Below, piece by piece: positions 54,173-62,707 of a stretch of 64,000 nucleotides of DNA. The notes beneath the pieces were generated by a model, which was given only the letters and a program-made list of their open reading frames with translations, was not told the DNA's origin and made no database searches. The first letter of the stretch is position 1; each line of letters starts with the position of its first letter. The stretch lies in the NCBI GenBank assembly GCA_965207025.1, contig OZ242258.1, forward strand, positions 682,001 to 746,000, read 5' to 3'. Source of the stretch: Bin87 sp034423595. GTDB lineage: Bacteria > Chloroflexota > Dehalococcoidia > Lucifugimonadales > UBA3495. Position numbers and translations under genes: made by a program.

Positions 54173-54436
54173 TCGGGTTTGATGTATGGGGCCAATTGGC
54201 CCTACCGCCCCCATTCTGGTGAATATCTGGCGTGTCAGCCTTGTTGTTTGCCTCAAAAGTCAGGCCGTACCGGTAGTCAGGCGCGGCTGGTGGCGCCGTA
54301 GGTAGCCGAGATCTGCCTGGTCGTCGTGACGTGGTATCGCCGTTTTCGCTTGCGATGCGCTCAGAGGCACTGGTTTCGACGCAGACGCCTTCCGTGTGGA
54401 ATTGTCGGGAAACGGCCGTTCAGACGGAACCAGTGG

Positions 54437-54449
54437 CTCTGGTGTCGTC
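54437..54449 (-). promoter_or_regulatory. Recurrent upstream motif GACGACACCAGAG, site 3
   Basis: On the minus strand the motif lies about 280 bases before the small membrane-protein gene, as at site 2. Confidence 0.5.
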
Positions 54450-54520
54450 CCAGGCCATTCTGTCGCGCCGCCCTCGGCCTCACATTCAGCCCGCTCATCG
54501 GAGCTGACACCAAACGAAAA

Positions 54521-54582
54521 CGGCCGCCCCGTTTGTCAGGAGTGGCCGGCGTAGCCGTTCGTCGGCGACATCTACATTGTGC
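54521..54582. repeat. Intergenic double-hairpin element, copy 4
   Basis: CGGCCGC pairs with GTGGCCG with one mismatch; the tail GGCGACATCTACATTGTGCC equals copy 2. On the minus strand it follows the 54603 gene. Confidence 0.62.
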
Positions 54583-54602
54583 CAGTCGCGGTTGCCGACC
54601 CG

Positions 54603-54920
54603 CTACGGGTTGCTGTCATCAATCGCGCCGACGCGCCGTTGCCCGTTGTGTCGGCGTCCGATTATCTTCCACCCTGTGATCGCTGATAGCCCGCCTCCCA
54701 GAAGCACGATCCCAATCACGCCGCTCCCCAGAGTCACCGCTGCTGCTGTTACGCTTGGTTTCACCAGTAACGCTACTACTCCCATTCCACTGATGACCAG
54801 CGGTACTGCGGCTGCCGCGAACAGTACGCCCCCGGCGAGCAGGTTCGTCGCGGCGCCGGTCGTTCTCTCCGGGTGTTGCTCGTGTCCGCTTTTCGATTCC
54901 GCTGCGTGCTCGCTGCTCAT
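54603..54920 (-). CDS. Small membrane protein with two helices
   Basis: The 105-residue protein has a charged N-terminus, helix VLFAAAAVPLVISGMGVVAL and helix VTLGSGVIGIVLLGGGLSAI, then a basic tail. No family is recognised. It sits 37 bases after the subfamily-2 TDGT gene and is absent from cassette A. Confidence 0.6.
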   Translation of the reverse strand: MSSEHAAESKSGHEQHPERTTGAATNLLAGGVLFAAAAVPLVISGMGVVALLVKPSVTAAAVTLGSGVIGIVLLGGGLSAITGWKIIGRRHNGQRRVGAIDDSNP

Positions 54921-54957
54921 CCTGCGTACCTCTTGTGTCCGCTACGGGCTGTTGGCA

Positions 54958-55404
54958 TCAATCCCGCCGTCGCGCTGTCGAGCGTCGGCTCCCTTTTCGT
55001 TGCGGCCCCTGTTCCTCCATATCGTTGCAGCGTCGGCAAATGTCGGCGAGCGTGCCGTCGGGCATCGTCATCTTTTCGTTGCCGCACTCGCAGGTGCGCT
55101 CCAGTATCTGTAGCGCCCGCTCGTACTCGCGTCGCCGATTCGCGTCGGCCGTGCAGTGCTCATTCTTCAGCCGGTCGAAGTGCTCGGCGAAACGCGCGTA
55201 GGCGCTGGTACGGTTCCCTGCCTTCCGATCCCGTCGCCCGGTCGCCACCCATTTCCCGAGCAGGTATCGCGACACGTCGGCCTCGTAATCTCGTGCGCGC
55301 TTCACGACCTCTGCGTAGGTGCCGTCCGTTTCGGGCAGTGCCCTTAATACCGCTGCCAGGTTCTCCGCTGTGAAAAATCCAATCCCGTACGTGTTGCTGG
55401 CCAT
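54958..55404 (-). CDS. 'TDGT' helical family, subfamily 2 with zinc ribbon (cassette B)
   Basis: The 148-residue protein equals 36820-37257 apart from about 15 changes and three extra residues at the N-terminus (MASNTYGIGFFTAENL). The Cys4 ribbon (CECGNEKM ... ICRRCNDME) is kept. GGAGG supports the ATG at 55404. Confidence 0.75.
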   Translation of the reverse strand: MASNTYGIGFFTAENLAAVLRALPETDGTYAEVVKRARDYEADVSRYLLGKWVATGRRDRKAGNRTSAYARFAEHFDRLKNEHCTADANRRREYERALQILERTCECGNEKMTMPDGTLADICRRCNDMEEQGPQRKGSRRSTARRRD

Positions 55405-55533
55405 CGCGTCCTCCTGGGGTCTGTCCCCGTCGTCTCGATGGTTCACCACGCTCTGAGAGCCTCTCATTCCGTGTGGACTTTGTGCTTTTCGCGGGATTTT
55501 ATCGAGAGGCGTTCTGCGAGGGCAAGCCGTTGG

Positions 55534-55546
55534 CTCTGGTGTCGTT
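55534..55546 (-). promoter_or_regulatory. Recurrent upstream motif AACGACACCAGAG, site 4
   Basis: On the minus strand it lies about 130 bases before the subfamily-2 gene, close to the spacing at site 1. Confidence 0.45.
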
Positions 55547-55997
55547 CCCGGGGATCCCGTGGCGGCCGGCGTGCGCATCGAACAGGGGCCGCTGTGTTGA
55601 GTCGCCCCTGTGGCCGTTGTGCCGGAACTCGCTCGCTATGCGGCCACCGGATGAACGCGGTCGGCCTGGTCGGTCATCTCCCGCGACACCATCCGGTGGA
55701 ACATGGCGAGGTTGCGGAGCGCGGACTGGCCCGCCGCGACTGGACTTGTTCAGGTAAGTTGCGTTCTCGTGCAAACCGTGGTCGCTGGTGTGCGTGGTAG
55801 GGGTTCGCTACAAGCCTTCCTGCTGCCGGATGACTCCGGAGGCGGATCACCATTTCGTCGGCAAGCGCGAGAGTACTTGGTGCTCTCCGGCCTGCGGGGT
55901 AGTGGTTGGCGGGGTGTTGGGGAGGATCACCAAGCTTGACGCCACCTGCGCCGTTGACTAATTTGGGCCGTGGCAAATGTTCATTCTCGAGGTCGTG
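55547..55997. other. Intergenic region without supported gene
   Basis: About 450 bases between divergent genes. It should contain the promoter of the HEPN gene; no clear motif is visible. Confidence 0.4.
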
Positions 55998-56924
55998 ATG
56001 GCAGAGTTCCTAGCCCGTGCAGTCGTGGATTTTGATGCGTACCGGCAGTGGGATGATGGTGATGCGCTACCGGGCCAACTCCCTGTGGAAATAGGTCCGT
56101 TCTGTCTGGATCGATCCCCGAACGCGCATCTATTCTTCAGCGACGTCTTCGGCATCGAGCCTGATCCCTTGGTGCAGCGTGAGGTCGATTGGGATTACCC
56201 AATGTCGTCGGTTTATCTCGACACTACCGTGGAGGCGCCCGATCGCTGGCATTTGGCAGATTACGCTGATCGTGAATTCCACAATTTCGAGGTGCTTCTG
56301 CGCTTGTTCCAAAGCGGCTCCGTTTCAGTTCGCCGCTTTTCCTTTCCTATTGGCGAGGGAATTGGCGATGGGCATTCGCTTTGGGTGCTTGGAACCCCGG
56401 TCAAATCCAAAGTTGCTGCCAGCTATGAGAGGTCGCCGTATCTGTTCAACGATGCAACCCTGGCCGTGTTCAACGAGTTCTTCGACCTGTATTGGGGAAC
56501 ATTCGATAGTCTGTGCCCAAACGTTGAACTCGCATTGTCCCGCTTCAGTTCATCTTACGAGCGACGGGAGTTGGCGGACAGGCTCATCGATCTCGTGATC
56601 TCGCTGGAGGCGCTATTCAACGACGGCGACCCCGGCAGCGTCACCTTCAAAATAGCCACCCGGTGTGCAGCTTGGCTATATCTGCCGGGAGACCAACGCT
56701 TGTCCGTGTTCCGGTTCATAAAAGATGTTTATGGGTACCGAAGCGCCGCTGTTCATGGGAGACGGAATCGGAAGAAGCCAACCGCGGATGACCTGGACCG
56801 CTTGGAACAGGTGGCGCGGATCAGCCTGCTTAAGTTTCTTGATCACCAACTGATGCATGGAGGGAGACCGTCTCCCAACGAATTGGATGAGATGATGATG
56901 AAAGGTCGCTCTTGGGCCAATTAA
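55998..56924 (+). CDS. ApeA-like HEPN-domain protein
   Basis: The protein (308 residues from the ATG at 55998) has an alpha/beta N-terminal half and a helical C-terminal HEPN-like half. LIDLVISLEALFNDGDPGSV and FKIATRCAAWLYL lead to YGYRSAAVHGRR, which contains the R-x4-H RNase motif. ApeA-type HEPN proteins are known anti-phage RNases. It sits in cassette B between parts matching 37340 and 37880 of cassette A. An upstream in-frame ATG (55977) is possible. Confidence 0.78.
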   Translation: MAEFLARAVVDFDAYRQWDDGDALPGQLPVEIGPFCLDRSPNAHLFFSDVFGIEPDPLVQREVDWDYPMSSVYLDTTVEAPDRWHLADYADREFHNFEVLLRLFQSGSVSVRRFSFPIGEGIGDGHSLWVLGTPVKSKVAASYERSPYLFNDATLAVFNEFFDLYWGTFDSLCPNVELALSRFSSSYERRELADRLIDLVISLEALFNDGDPGSVTFKIATRCAAWLYLPGDQRLSVFRFIKDVYGYRSAAVHGRRNRKKPTADDLDRLEQVARISLLKFLDHQLMHGGRPSPNELDEMMMKGRSWAN

Positions 56925-57029
56925 GTGGGATTGTTTCTGCTGCACTGCGCGTGGCTGAACGGTACCCCGCCTCGCGAACCCGTCTGGCGGCGCATGCTGC
57001 CGTCTTTCCCCCTGCTGGCGCGCGCTGAG

Positions 57030-57293
57030 GTGAGGTCCGTCGTCATAGCTGACCGGGTGGAACACCTGCGCCGAATGGTCTCGCTCGTCGAGGCCCCGGT
57101 CTAGGACGGGTCCAGCCGCGAGGAAATTGCCGAGATCTACGCCGCGGATGATGCCCACGTCGAAGGCGATGCTCAGGTTCCGTACGCCCGCGGGACCGGC
57201 AGCAACTGTGACGCCGTCCAGGTCGCTTGGAGCGAGTACCAGTGGGCGCAGCTGGTTCGTGCACCGTGTCGGAAGTGCGGCAAGCCGTGGTGA
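57030..57293 (+). pseudogene. Zinc-ribbon protein, dead copy (cassette B)
   Basis: It aligns codon for codon with 37951-38214 (88 codons). Codon 25 is TAG (57102-57104) where copy A has CAG. The first CxxC has become GSNC and is followed by Asp instead of Gly; the second pair (CRKC) is kept. Confidence 0.85.
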
Positions 57294-57433
57294 TCGGGAC
57301 GCACGGTGACGCACGGAGAGGTCCGCTCGCAGCGTTCTGGTCTGATACTCGTTTCACGCCATTACGGCCGCTCTCCGTCGCTCTGGTGTAGCTGTGGACG
57401 GTATCCAGCGCGGGCCGCGGTCTGGATGCTTTT

Positions 57434-57796
57434 CTAACCGCCTGCCTTGGCGTCTGGCCGTCGCTTCCGTTCGTCGAAGGCGGTGGCGAACCTGGCGAAG
57501 GCGGTCTCGGTGTCGCCGGCAATCAGGTCCTCGTGGCCCTCCTGGATCCACTCGTCCAACGTCGACGCGAGCACCGTGCTCCCGTACTCCTGGGCCTTGC
57601 TGGCCACCGCGCTGCAGGTCCCGTCGGTCTGCGGCACGGCTCGCAGGATGGCCACCAGGTTTGCGGCTCTGAAGTCGCCCACCCCGTAGTCGGGGTCTGC
57701 GTTCATCGGATCCGGCACTCTAGCCCGCTCCAGTATCTTCAGACATTTGCGCCCGCCCCGCGTTACCCGGCGGCATTGGTGCTGATTGCTGCCCAT
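57434..57796 (-). CDS. 'TDGT' helical family, subfamily 3 (cassette B)
   Basis: The 120-residue protein has a basic N-terminal extension (MGSNQHQCRRVTRGGRKCLK) and then the core FRAANLVAILRAVPQTDGT. GAGAGG 6 bases before the ATG supports this longer start. The C-terminus (KRRPDAKAGG) equals copy A. Confidence 0.7.
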   Translation of the reverse strand: MGSNQHQCRRVTRGGRKCLKILERARVPDPMNADPDYGVGDFRAANLVAILRAVPQTDGTCSAVASKAQEYGSTVLASTLDEWIQEGHEDLIAGDTETAFARFATAFDERKRRPDAKAGG

Positions 57797-57858
57797 CTTG
57801 GTCCTCTCAGCTTTTGATTTGCTGTGAGTCTATGGGGGCGTGCCTCGTTCCCTCGATG

Positions 57859-57871
57859 GTCTGGTGTCATC
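57859..57871 (-). promoter_or_regulatory. Recurrent upstream motif GATGACACCAGAC, site 5
   Basis: On the minus strand it lies about 65 bases before the subfamily-3 gene. Confidence 0.4.
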
Positions 57872-57930
57872 AATTTCGGCCCGGGTTCCGTTGCTCTGCC
57901 AGTCCGTGCACGCTGGTGGCCGTCGCGCTC

Positions 57931-58317
57931 TCAGAAGGGCATCTGCTTCTGAGGTTGCCGCGCCGAGTAGATGTTCGGTGCCCGGTCGAATGCGTAGTTC
58001 AGGTCGATCAGGTCGGCCACCGTGTCGACCGTCAGTTCGCCGGTCAAGGCGACGTGGACGCCATGGCGGTAGCCGCGGGACAGTAAGCATGCTTTGATCT
58101 TGCCGTAACTGAAGCTGGACAGCATCCGGTTGTACTTGCGGGACTCGCCCTCCAGGGCGGCCTTCTCCTGGCGGAAATTCAGCCGCTCAATCACGATGGG
58201 CTTGCCCGCCTCGCGAGCGTAGTCCACAATGCTCGCCACTGCGTCGCCGATGATGGCCTCGGCCTGATGGCTCGACTTCCCGTAGGTGCCCAGTGGAACC
58301 CGATGTGGGTCAGGCAT
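57931..58317 (-). pseudogene. TnpB/IS605 OrfB-like fragment
   Basis: The frame has GTYGKSSHQAEAIIGDAVAS, then GKPIVIERLNFRQEKA and KYNRMLSSFSYGKIKACL. This matches the middle RuvC-like part of TnpB-type proteins, with the catalytic Glu in VIERLNF. The expected NPAYTS region and zinc ribbon are missing, replaced by unrelated sequence after GYRHGVHV. The N-terminal half is missing too. Confidence 0.62.
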
Positions 58318-59130
58318 CGGCCAGCATAATCCCGGTCCGAGACGTCCATTCCCCGTTCAATCAGTTCTTGGACTTGCTCAGCAACCGCTCGTCGGTCCGG
58401 TACGGACGCGCGATGTGCGGACGGGGGGTCATATTCCCCAAAAAATGCCCCCCCATGGTGCGCCGATCCTACGAGAGGCGTGGGGGGTTCTATCCAGGAC
58501 ATACTAGCACAGCCCAAAAAATCAGTCGACGGACGTGCGCCGCCGTGGTGGGAAATTCCGCAACACCGATGGTCGGCCAGCGACATTTCCTCAGCTGCTA
58601 CGTCGTCAGACACTCACTGCGAGCGGCGCGATGGCGTCAATCGCGACTACTGTTCCTGCGTGCTGTTCCTGCCGCCAGCCACCCGGTGAAACGGCGGTTT
58701 CGCCCCAATGGAACGAGTTCGAAACTCGTTAGACGGCTGCCCGTTTTCGGTAGCGGCCTGAATGGATGAACGGTAGCTAAATCTCCTCATCCCCATGATT
58801 GTGGGGAGTGTGGGCTACTGGACCGCCGCTGGTGTGCGTCAGGGCGCCCTCAGCCGCGCTGAGTGGTCCCTTGCCGTACCTCCCGGCCCTGCTGTCGGTT
58901 CACCGGTCCACGCCTCGTCTCAGAGCTCCTGGAGTGCCCCCGCTCGCCCAGCCGCGCGGAGCGGTGCGGAGCCGCATGCTCTGGGCCCTGGTGTCGTCTT
59001 GGTCCACGGCCCCGCCGGGCACGGTGTCGCGAACTTGCCCGATCGATCTCGCCGACAAAAGAGCAGACAGCCGCTCCGTTGGTTGGAGACGGCCGGCGTT
59101 GGGCTGACCTCGGGAGTGGGCTGAACCGGC
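58318..59130. other. Region without supported gene
   Basis: About 800 bases. A minus-strand frame just upstream of the TnpB fragment (VAEQVQELIERGMDVSDRDY) may be more of the same relic. A sixth copy of the upstream motif lies at 58986-58998. Otherwise nothing is recognisable. Confidence 0.35.
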
Positions 59131-59421
59131 CTATCGGCTGGTGACCGTTCCGACCGCCGATCTACGGACGCGGCTGCGGGCAGCGCGTTTGAAGCTGCGC
59201 CTGGAACTCTGTTCCTGTCGCTTTATCGCGCTGTCGAAACGCCTGGCCAGCGTGGCCGCGCGCTTCAACTCGTGCGGAGTACTGCCCGCGAGAAGGTCGG
59301 AGTTCAATTCCCTGGCTCGCCGTAACGCGCGCTTCGACGCCCGTCGTCCGTCGGGCAGGTTGACCGGCCTGCCCTGCTGGAGCACTTGATGGAGGATCTT
59401 GCGCGCTTGGCGTTTTTTCAT
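59131..59421 (-). CDS. Small basic protein
   Basis: The 96-residue protein is very rich in Arg and Lys (MKKRQARKILHQVLQQGRPV at the start). It is predicted helical and might bind nucleic acid. No ribosome site is clear. It follows the DUF3782-like gene by 150 bases. Confidence 0.45.
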   Translation of the reverse strand: MKKRQARKILHQVLQQGRPVNLPDGRRASKRALRRARELNSDLLAGSTPHELKRAATLARRFDSAIKRQEQSSRRSFKRAARSRVRRSAVGTVTSR

Positions 59422-59572
59422 GGTCGGGCGGTTCCGAATGCGGATTTCCGATGATCAGCAACGTCGGCCTTCAGCGCCATCTGCCGATGGACTGCGGTCT
59501 TGGCAACAGTCCTGCCCATTCGTCGCCAGGAGTGGGCAGCCGCTGGTCTGCAACATCCTGGGAAGCATGCCG

Positions 59573-60340
59573 TCAGTCCGGCGTAAAGTCGTGCTCGCCC
59601 AGCTCGTACCAGTGGACGGCGCCCGATTGGATCTCGCCCCTGATCTCGTTGTCTATGTGTCGGGCGGCGATGACGGCGTGAGCCGTCCGGCCGGTCAGTT
59701 CGGTCAGCAGCTTGGCGTTGCGGATGGCGCGTCGGGTGTCGCGGGCATCGGCCGTGAACGATGCCTCCACGGCCAGGTACGCTTCGTTGTCGTCCTGGTC
59801 CAGCGCCGACGCGATGAGGTCTGCCCGGTAGAACGACTGGAGGTCGCCGTCGTTTGCGTCGGCTGGCGGGCTGGCCCGGACCATGGCCCGCAGGGTGGCG
59901 GGCGTGAGGTGATCCACTATGGAGAGACCCAGGGCAGCCGCGATGTTGTCGGAGTTCTGGCGACAGATCCGGATGGTGAGGCTGCCACGCAGGTCGGCCA
60001 GGATGCGCTCAATGCGCTGGTGGGTCGTGTTCTGTTCCTGAATGAAGGCGTCGACGCGCTGATTGGTTGCCTGCTGTTCTTGGTTGATGCCGCGCTGCTC
60101 CTCGATGAAAGCGTCGACGCGCTCGTTGAACTGCCCCTGCTTGGCGATGAAGTCGTCGACGCGCTCGTTGAACTGTTCCTGCTTGGCGATGAAGTCGTCG
60201 ACCCGCCCGGCGAACGCGGCAAAGCGTTCCGGCAGGTTGATCAGTTCGTCGGTGAGTATCAGCCGGCGGGCCTGCTCGTAGAAATGGGCATCTTCCCGGA
60301 GCAGGCGCAGCAGGTCTTCGGAAGTGTTGATGGTCGTCAT
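59573..60340 (-). CDS. DUF3782-like coiled-coil protein with PD-(D/E)XK-like C-terminal domain
   Basis: The 255-residue protein starts MTTINTSEDLLRLLREDAHF. The middle has near-repeats (RVDDFIAKQEQFNE, RVDDFIAKQGQFNE, RVDAFIEEQ) forming a coiled coil. GLSIVDHLTPATLRAMVRAS is shared with the short forms at 26187 and 43526. The C-terminus has YLAVEASFTADARDTRRAI, like the E-x-S/K site of restriction-like nucleases of this family. The ATG at 60340 is chosen; the open frame upstream has no support. Confidence 0.75.
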   Translation of the reverse strand: MTTINTSEDLLRLLREDAHFYEQARRLILTDELINLPERFAAFAGRVDDFIAKQEQFNERVDDFIAKQGQFNERVDAFIEEQRGINQEQQATNQRVDAFIQEQNTTHQRIERILADLRGSLTIRICRQNSDNIAAALGLSIVDHLTPATLRAMVRASPPADANDGDLQSFYRADLIASALDQDDNEAYLAVEASFTADARDTRRAIRNAKLLTELTGRTAHAVIAARHIDNEIRGEIQSGAVHWYELGEHDFTPD

Positions 60341-60841
60341 AGTCGGCCTCGTCTGTCTCATCTTACTATCTGGATGCTGGACGTGGGAACCGTCCGTTGC
60401 GGTGGTCTGCCCGCCGCCGAGGTGTCGTCTCGGAATGAGCGGCCGCCCATGATGATCTCCGTAGGGTGGCCGTTGTGTGCCGTGGGGTGGCGGACCACGC
60501 GCTCCTTGACCATGTAGTTGTGGTCGCAGGCACCGGCGGGCTGGTGTTCCCTCCATTCGCCGGCCCTGCGGGTACCGGGGCCCGCGTCGTCCACGGGGGC
60601 GGCGTCCTGTTTCTTCCCGCTTTGGTGCTTGTCGAGCCTGCATTCGGCATTCGAATGTTGCCACCGAAATCGTCGTCCGGCGAACTCGGCAACGCGACTT
60701 GGCCACACCGGGAGGGCGGGGAATCAAAGGGGGGCTACGGGGCGTTTCACTAGCATCAACTCATCTGTCCGTGGAAGGCGGGTTTCCCCGCGCTGTCGTG
60801 GCGGCGCGCCTTCCGAGTTCGACCGACAAGGAGATGTCGTG
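60341..60841. other. Divergent intergenic region with an uncertain minus-strand ORF
   Basis: A minus-strand frame (60358 to about 60560) reads DHNYMVKERVVRHPTAHNGH and could be a small protein, but it lacks a ribosome site. The promoter of the secreted FN3 gene should lie here. Confidence 0.35.
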
Positions 60842-62538
60842 ATGATGAGCATGATGAGAGCGAGAAGGGTCCTGCCGTTCCTGATGGCGGTGGCGCTGCT
60901 GGCGACGATGGCCGTGCTGGTTTACCAAGTACCGCCGGCGGCCGCCCAGGGCGATGCCCCGTTGCCGGCGCCCGCGGTGACGCTGACGGCGGCGTCGGCC
61001 TGCAACCCCGAGAACCCGCGCACGTACCTGGTGGCGTCCTATACGCCGTCGCGGGCGCGGATCGCTACGAACACCGAGTGAAGTGGGGTCGGGGTGACTC
61101 CTTCGGCAAGTGGCGCCGCGAGACCAGGGGGCCGGGCCGCCCATGGGCGGTTTCGACCAGCCGTCACATCGACCCCGGCGAGACCTACGCCGTCCAGATC
61201 AGGGCCGTTGACGGTGACGGTGTGCGCGGTGCGGCGGGCCTCGCGCGCTACTCCTACCAGGTGGGCGACTTTGACCCGCCCAACGATGTGCGGGTTGCCT
61301 ACGGGACCGGCGACGACGGCGACGGCGACTACACCCGCGCCCGGCTGACCTGGCGGGGCGACGCCCGCAGCGGCGGCTGGTTCGCCGTGCAGAAGCGGGC
61401 CATCGGCAAGAAGTGGCAGTCCGGCCCGTGGCGGAAGTCGGCCAGGGTTGACGGCGACGACGAGGCTTCGCCCTACCACCACGACGTGAGCGGCCTCGAT
61501 GCGACTAAGGGCTACGAGTTCCGCGTGACGGGCCACACGCCCCAGTGCCAGGCCAGCCCGTGGTCGGACATTGCCGCGCTGTGGCCGGCGCCGGCTCCGC
61601 CTACGTTCGAGACTTCGGCCGGCACGACCGACGACGGGGCGATGCTGGGCGTGTGGATCACTGAGGCGCAGGAGAGCGCCGACTACCACACCTTCCGCCT
61701 GGGCGACGGCGAGGCCGTCCGGATGGCGGAGCCGGTGATGCAGCACAGCTTCGACGTGGCGCTGAACCGGGAGTACCGGCTCTGCGTGGCGGCGGGGAAT
61801 GCCCGTGGCGAGAGCGCGGCCGCGTGCGAGACCATGACCATCCGCCCGACCTCGCCCATCGAGCGGCTGGGTATGAAGCCGTTGGACCAGGTCGCGGGAG
61901 CGCTGGACGTTTCCTGGACGCTGGCGCCGGTGGTCAACCCGACCTGGCACGACGACGACGAGGGCAGCACGCACTCGCCGCCCGGGTACCGGGTGGCGCT
62001 GCGCGAGGTCGGGACGGGCGGCGACGAATGGCCCAACGCCGACACGCGTTTTCGCACCGTGTACCGCGAGGGACGCACGGGCAACGTGGTGCTCGACAAC
62101 CTGAAGGGCAACACGCTCTACCAGGTGGCGGTGCGGAGCGGCTACTACGGCGAGGACGAGTACCGCTACGCGACGGCCCGCACGCTGATGAACCCGGCCC
62201 GCAGCGTGGTGGTCGGCTTTGACGACGAGGACGACAGCCGGGCCGTGGTGGGCTGGCAGGCTCCGTCCGACGGCAGCCAGGCCGGCTACACGGTGGTCTT
62301 GCGCGAGACCCACAACAACCAGCGGTTGCGCGTCAAGCGGCCGGGAGCCGACGCGGTGAGCGTGGCGTTCAACGGGCTTAAGACTGGCCGCTGGTACCAC
62401 GTGAACGTGAGAGCGGTCGGCGAGGGCAACCGCCGCAGCGCGGTGAAGACCTGCTACTTCAAGCACGGGACCGACGGGTCGCAGAACCATGCGGGGGCCA
62501 ACACGAGGGTGGCGGGCTCGAGCTGCGCCGCCCGGTAG
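60842..62538 (+). pseudogene. Secreted fibronectin type III protein, split by a frameshift
   Basis: The first frame (60842-61081) has AAGGAG 7 bases upstream and a signal peptide (VLPFLMAVALLATMAVLVYQ, cleavage after AAA). It enters an FN3 domain and stops at ARIATNTE. The second frame (61078-62538, 486 codons) continues it as KWGRGDSFGKWRRE and has about four more FN3 modules. The frames overlap as GTGA, so coupled translation is possible, but a signal peptide cut from its domain points to a one-base insertion near 61070. Confidence 0.75.
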
Positions 62539-62707
62539 CGATTTGCCGCGCCGGACCGGCGTGACTGCCGCGGCCCATACGTGCAACCGAAGGGGCGCCG
62601 GATGCGCCGGCGCCTGCCGTGAAGAACACCGGACCGGGTGATCGGGCCGGAAACCCGTACGCACCACGATGATTTGCTCCACGATGATCCTCCAGAGGAG
62701 GCCCCAG

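Noticed and set aside
26091..54582. Integron-like attC sites as an explanation of repeated hairpins between genes
   Set aside because: No integrase of the tyrosine integron type and no conserved R'/R'' core (GTTRRRY) was found. Genes are not arranged as single-gene cassettes.
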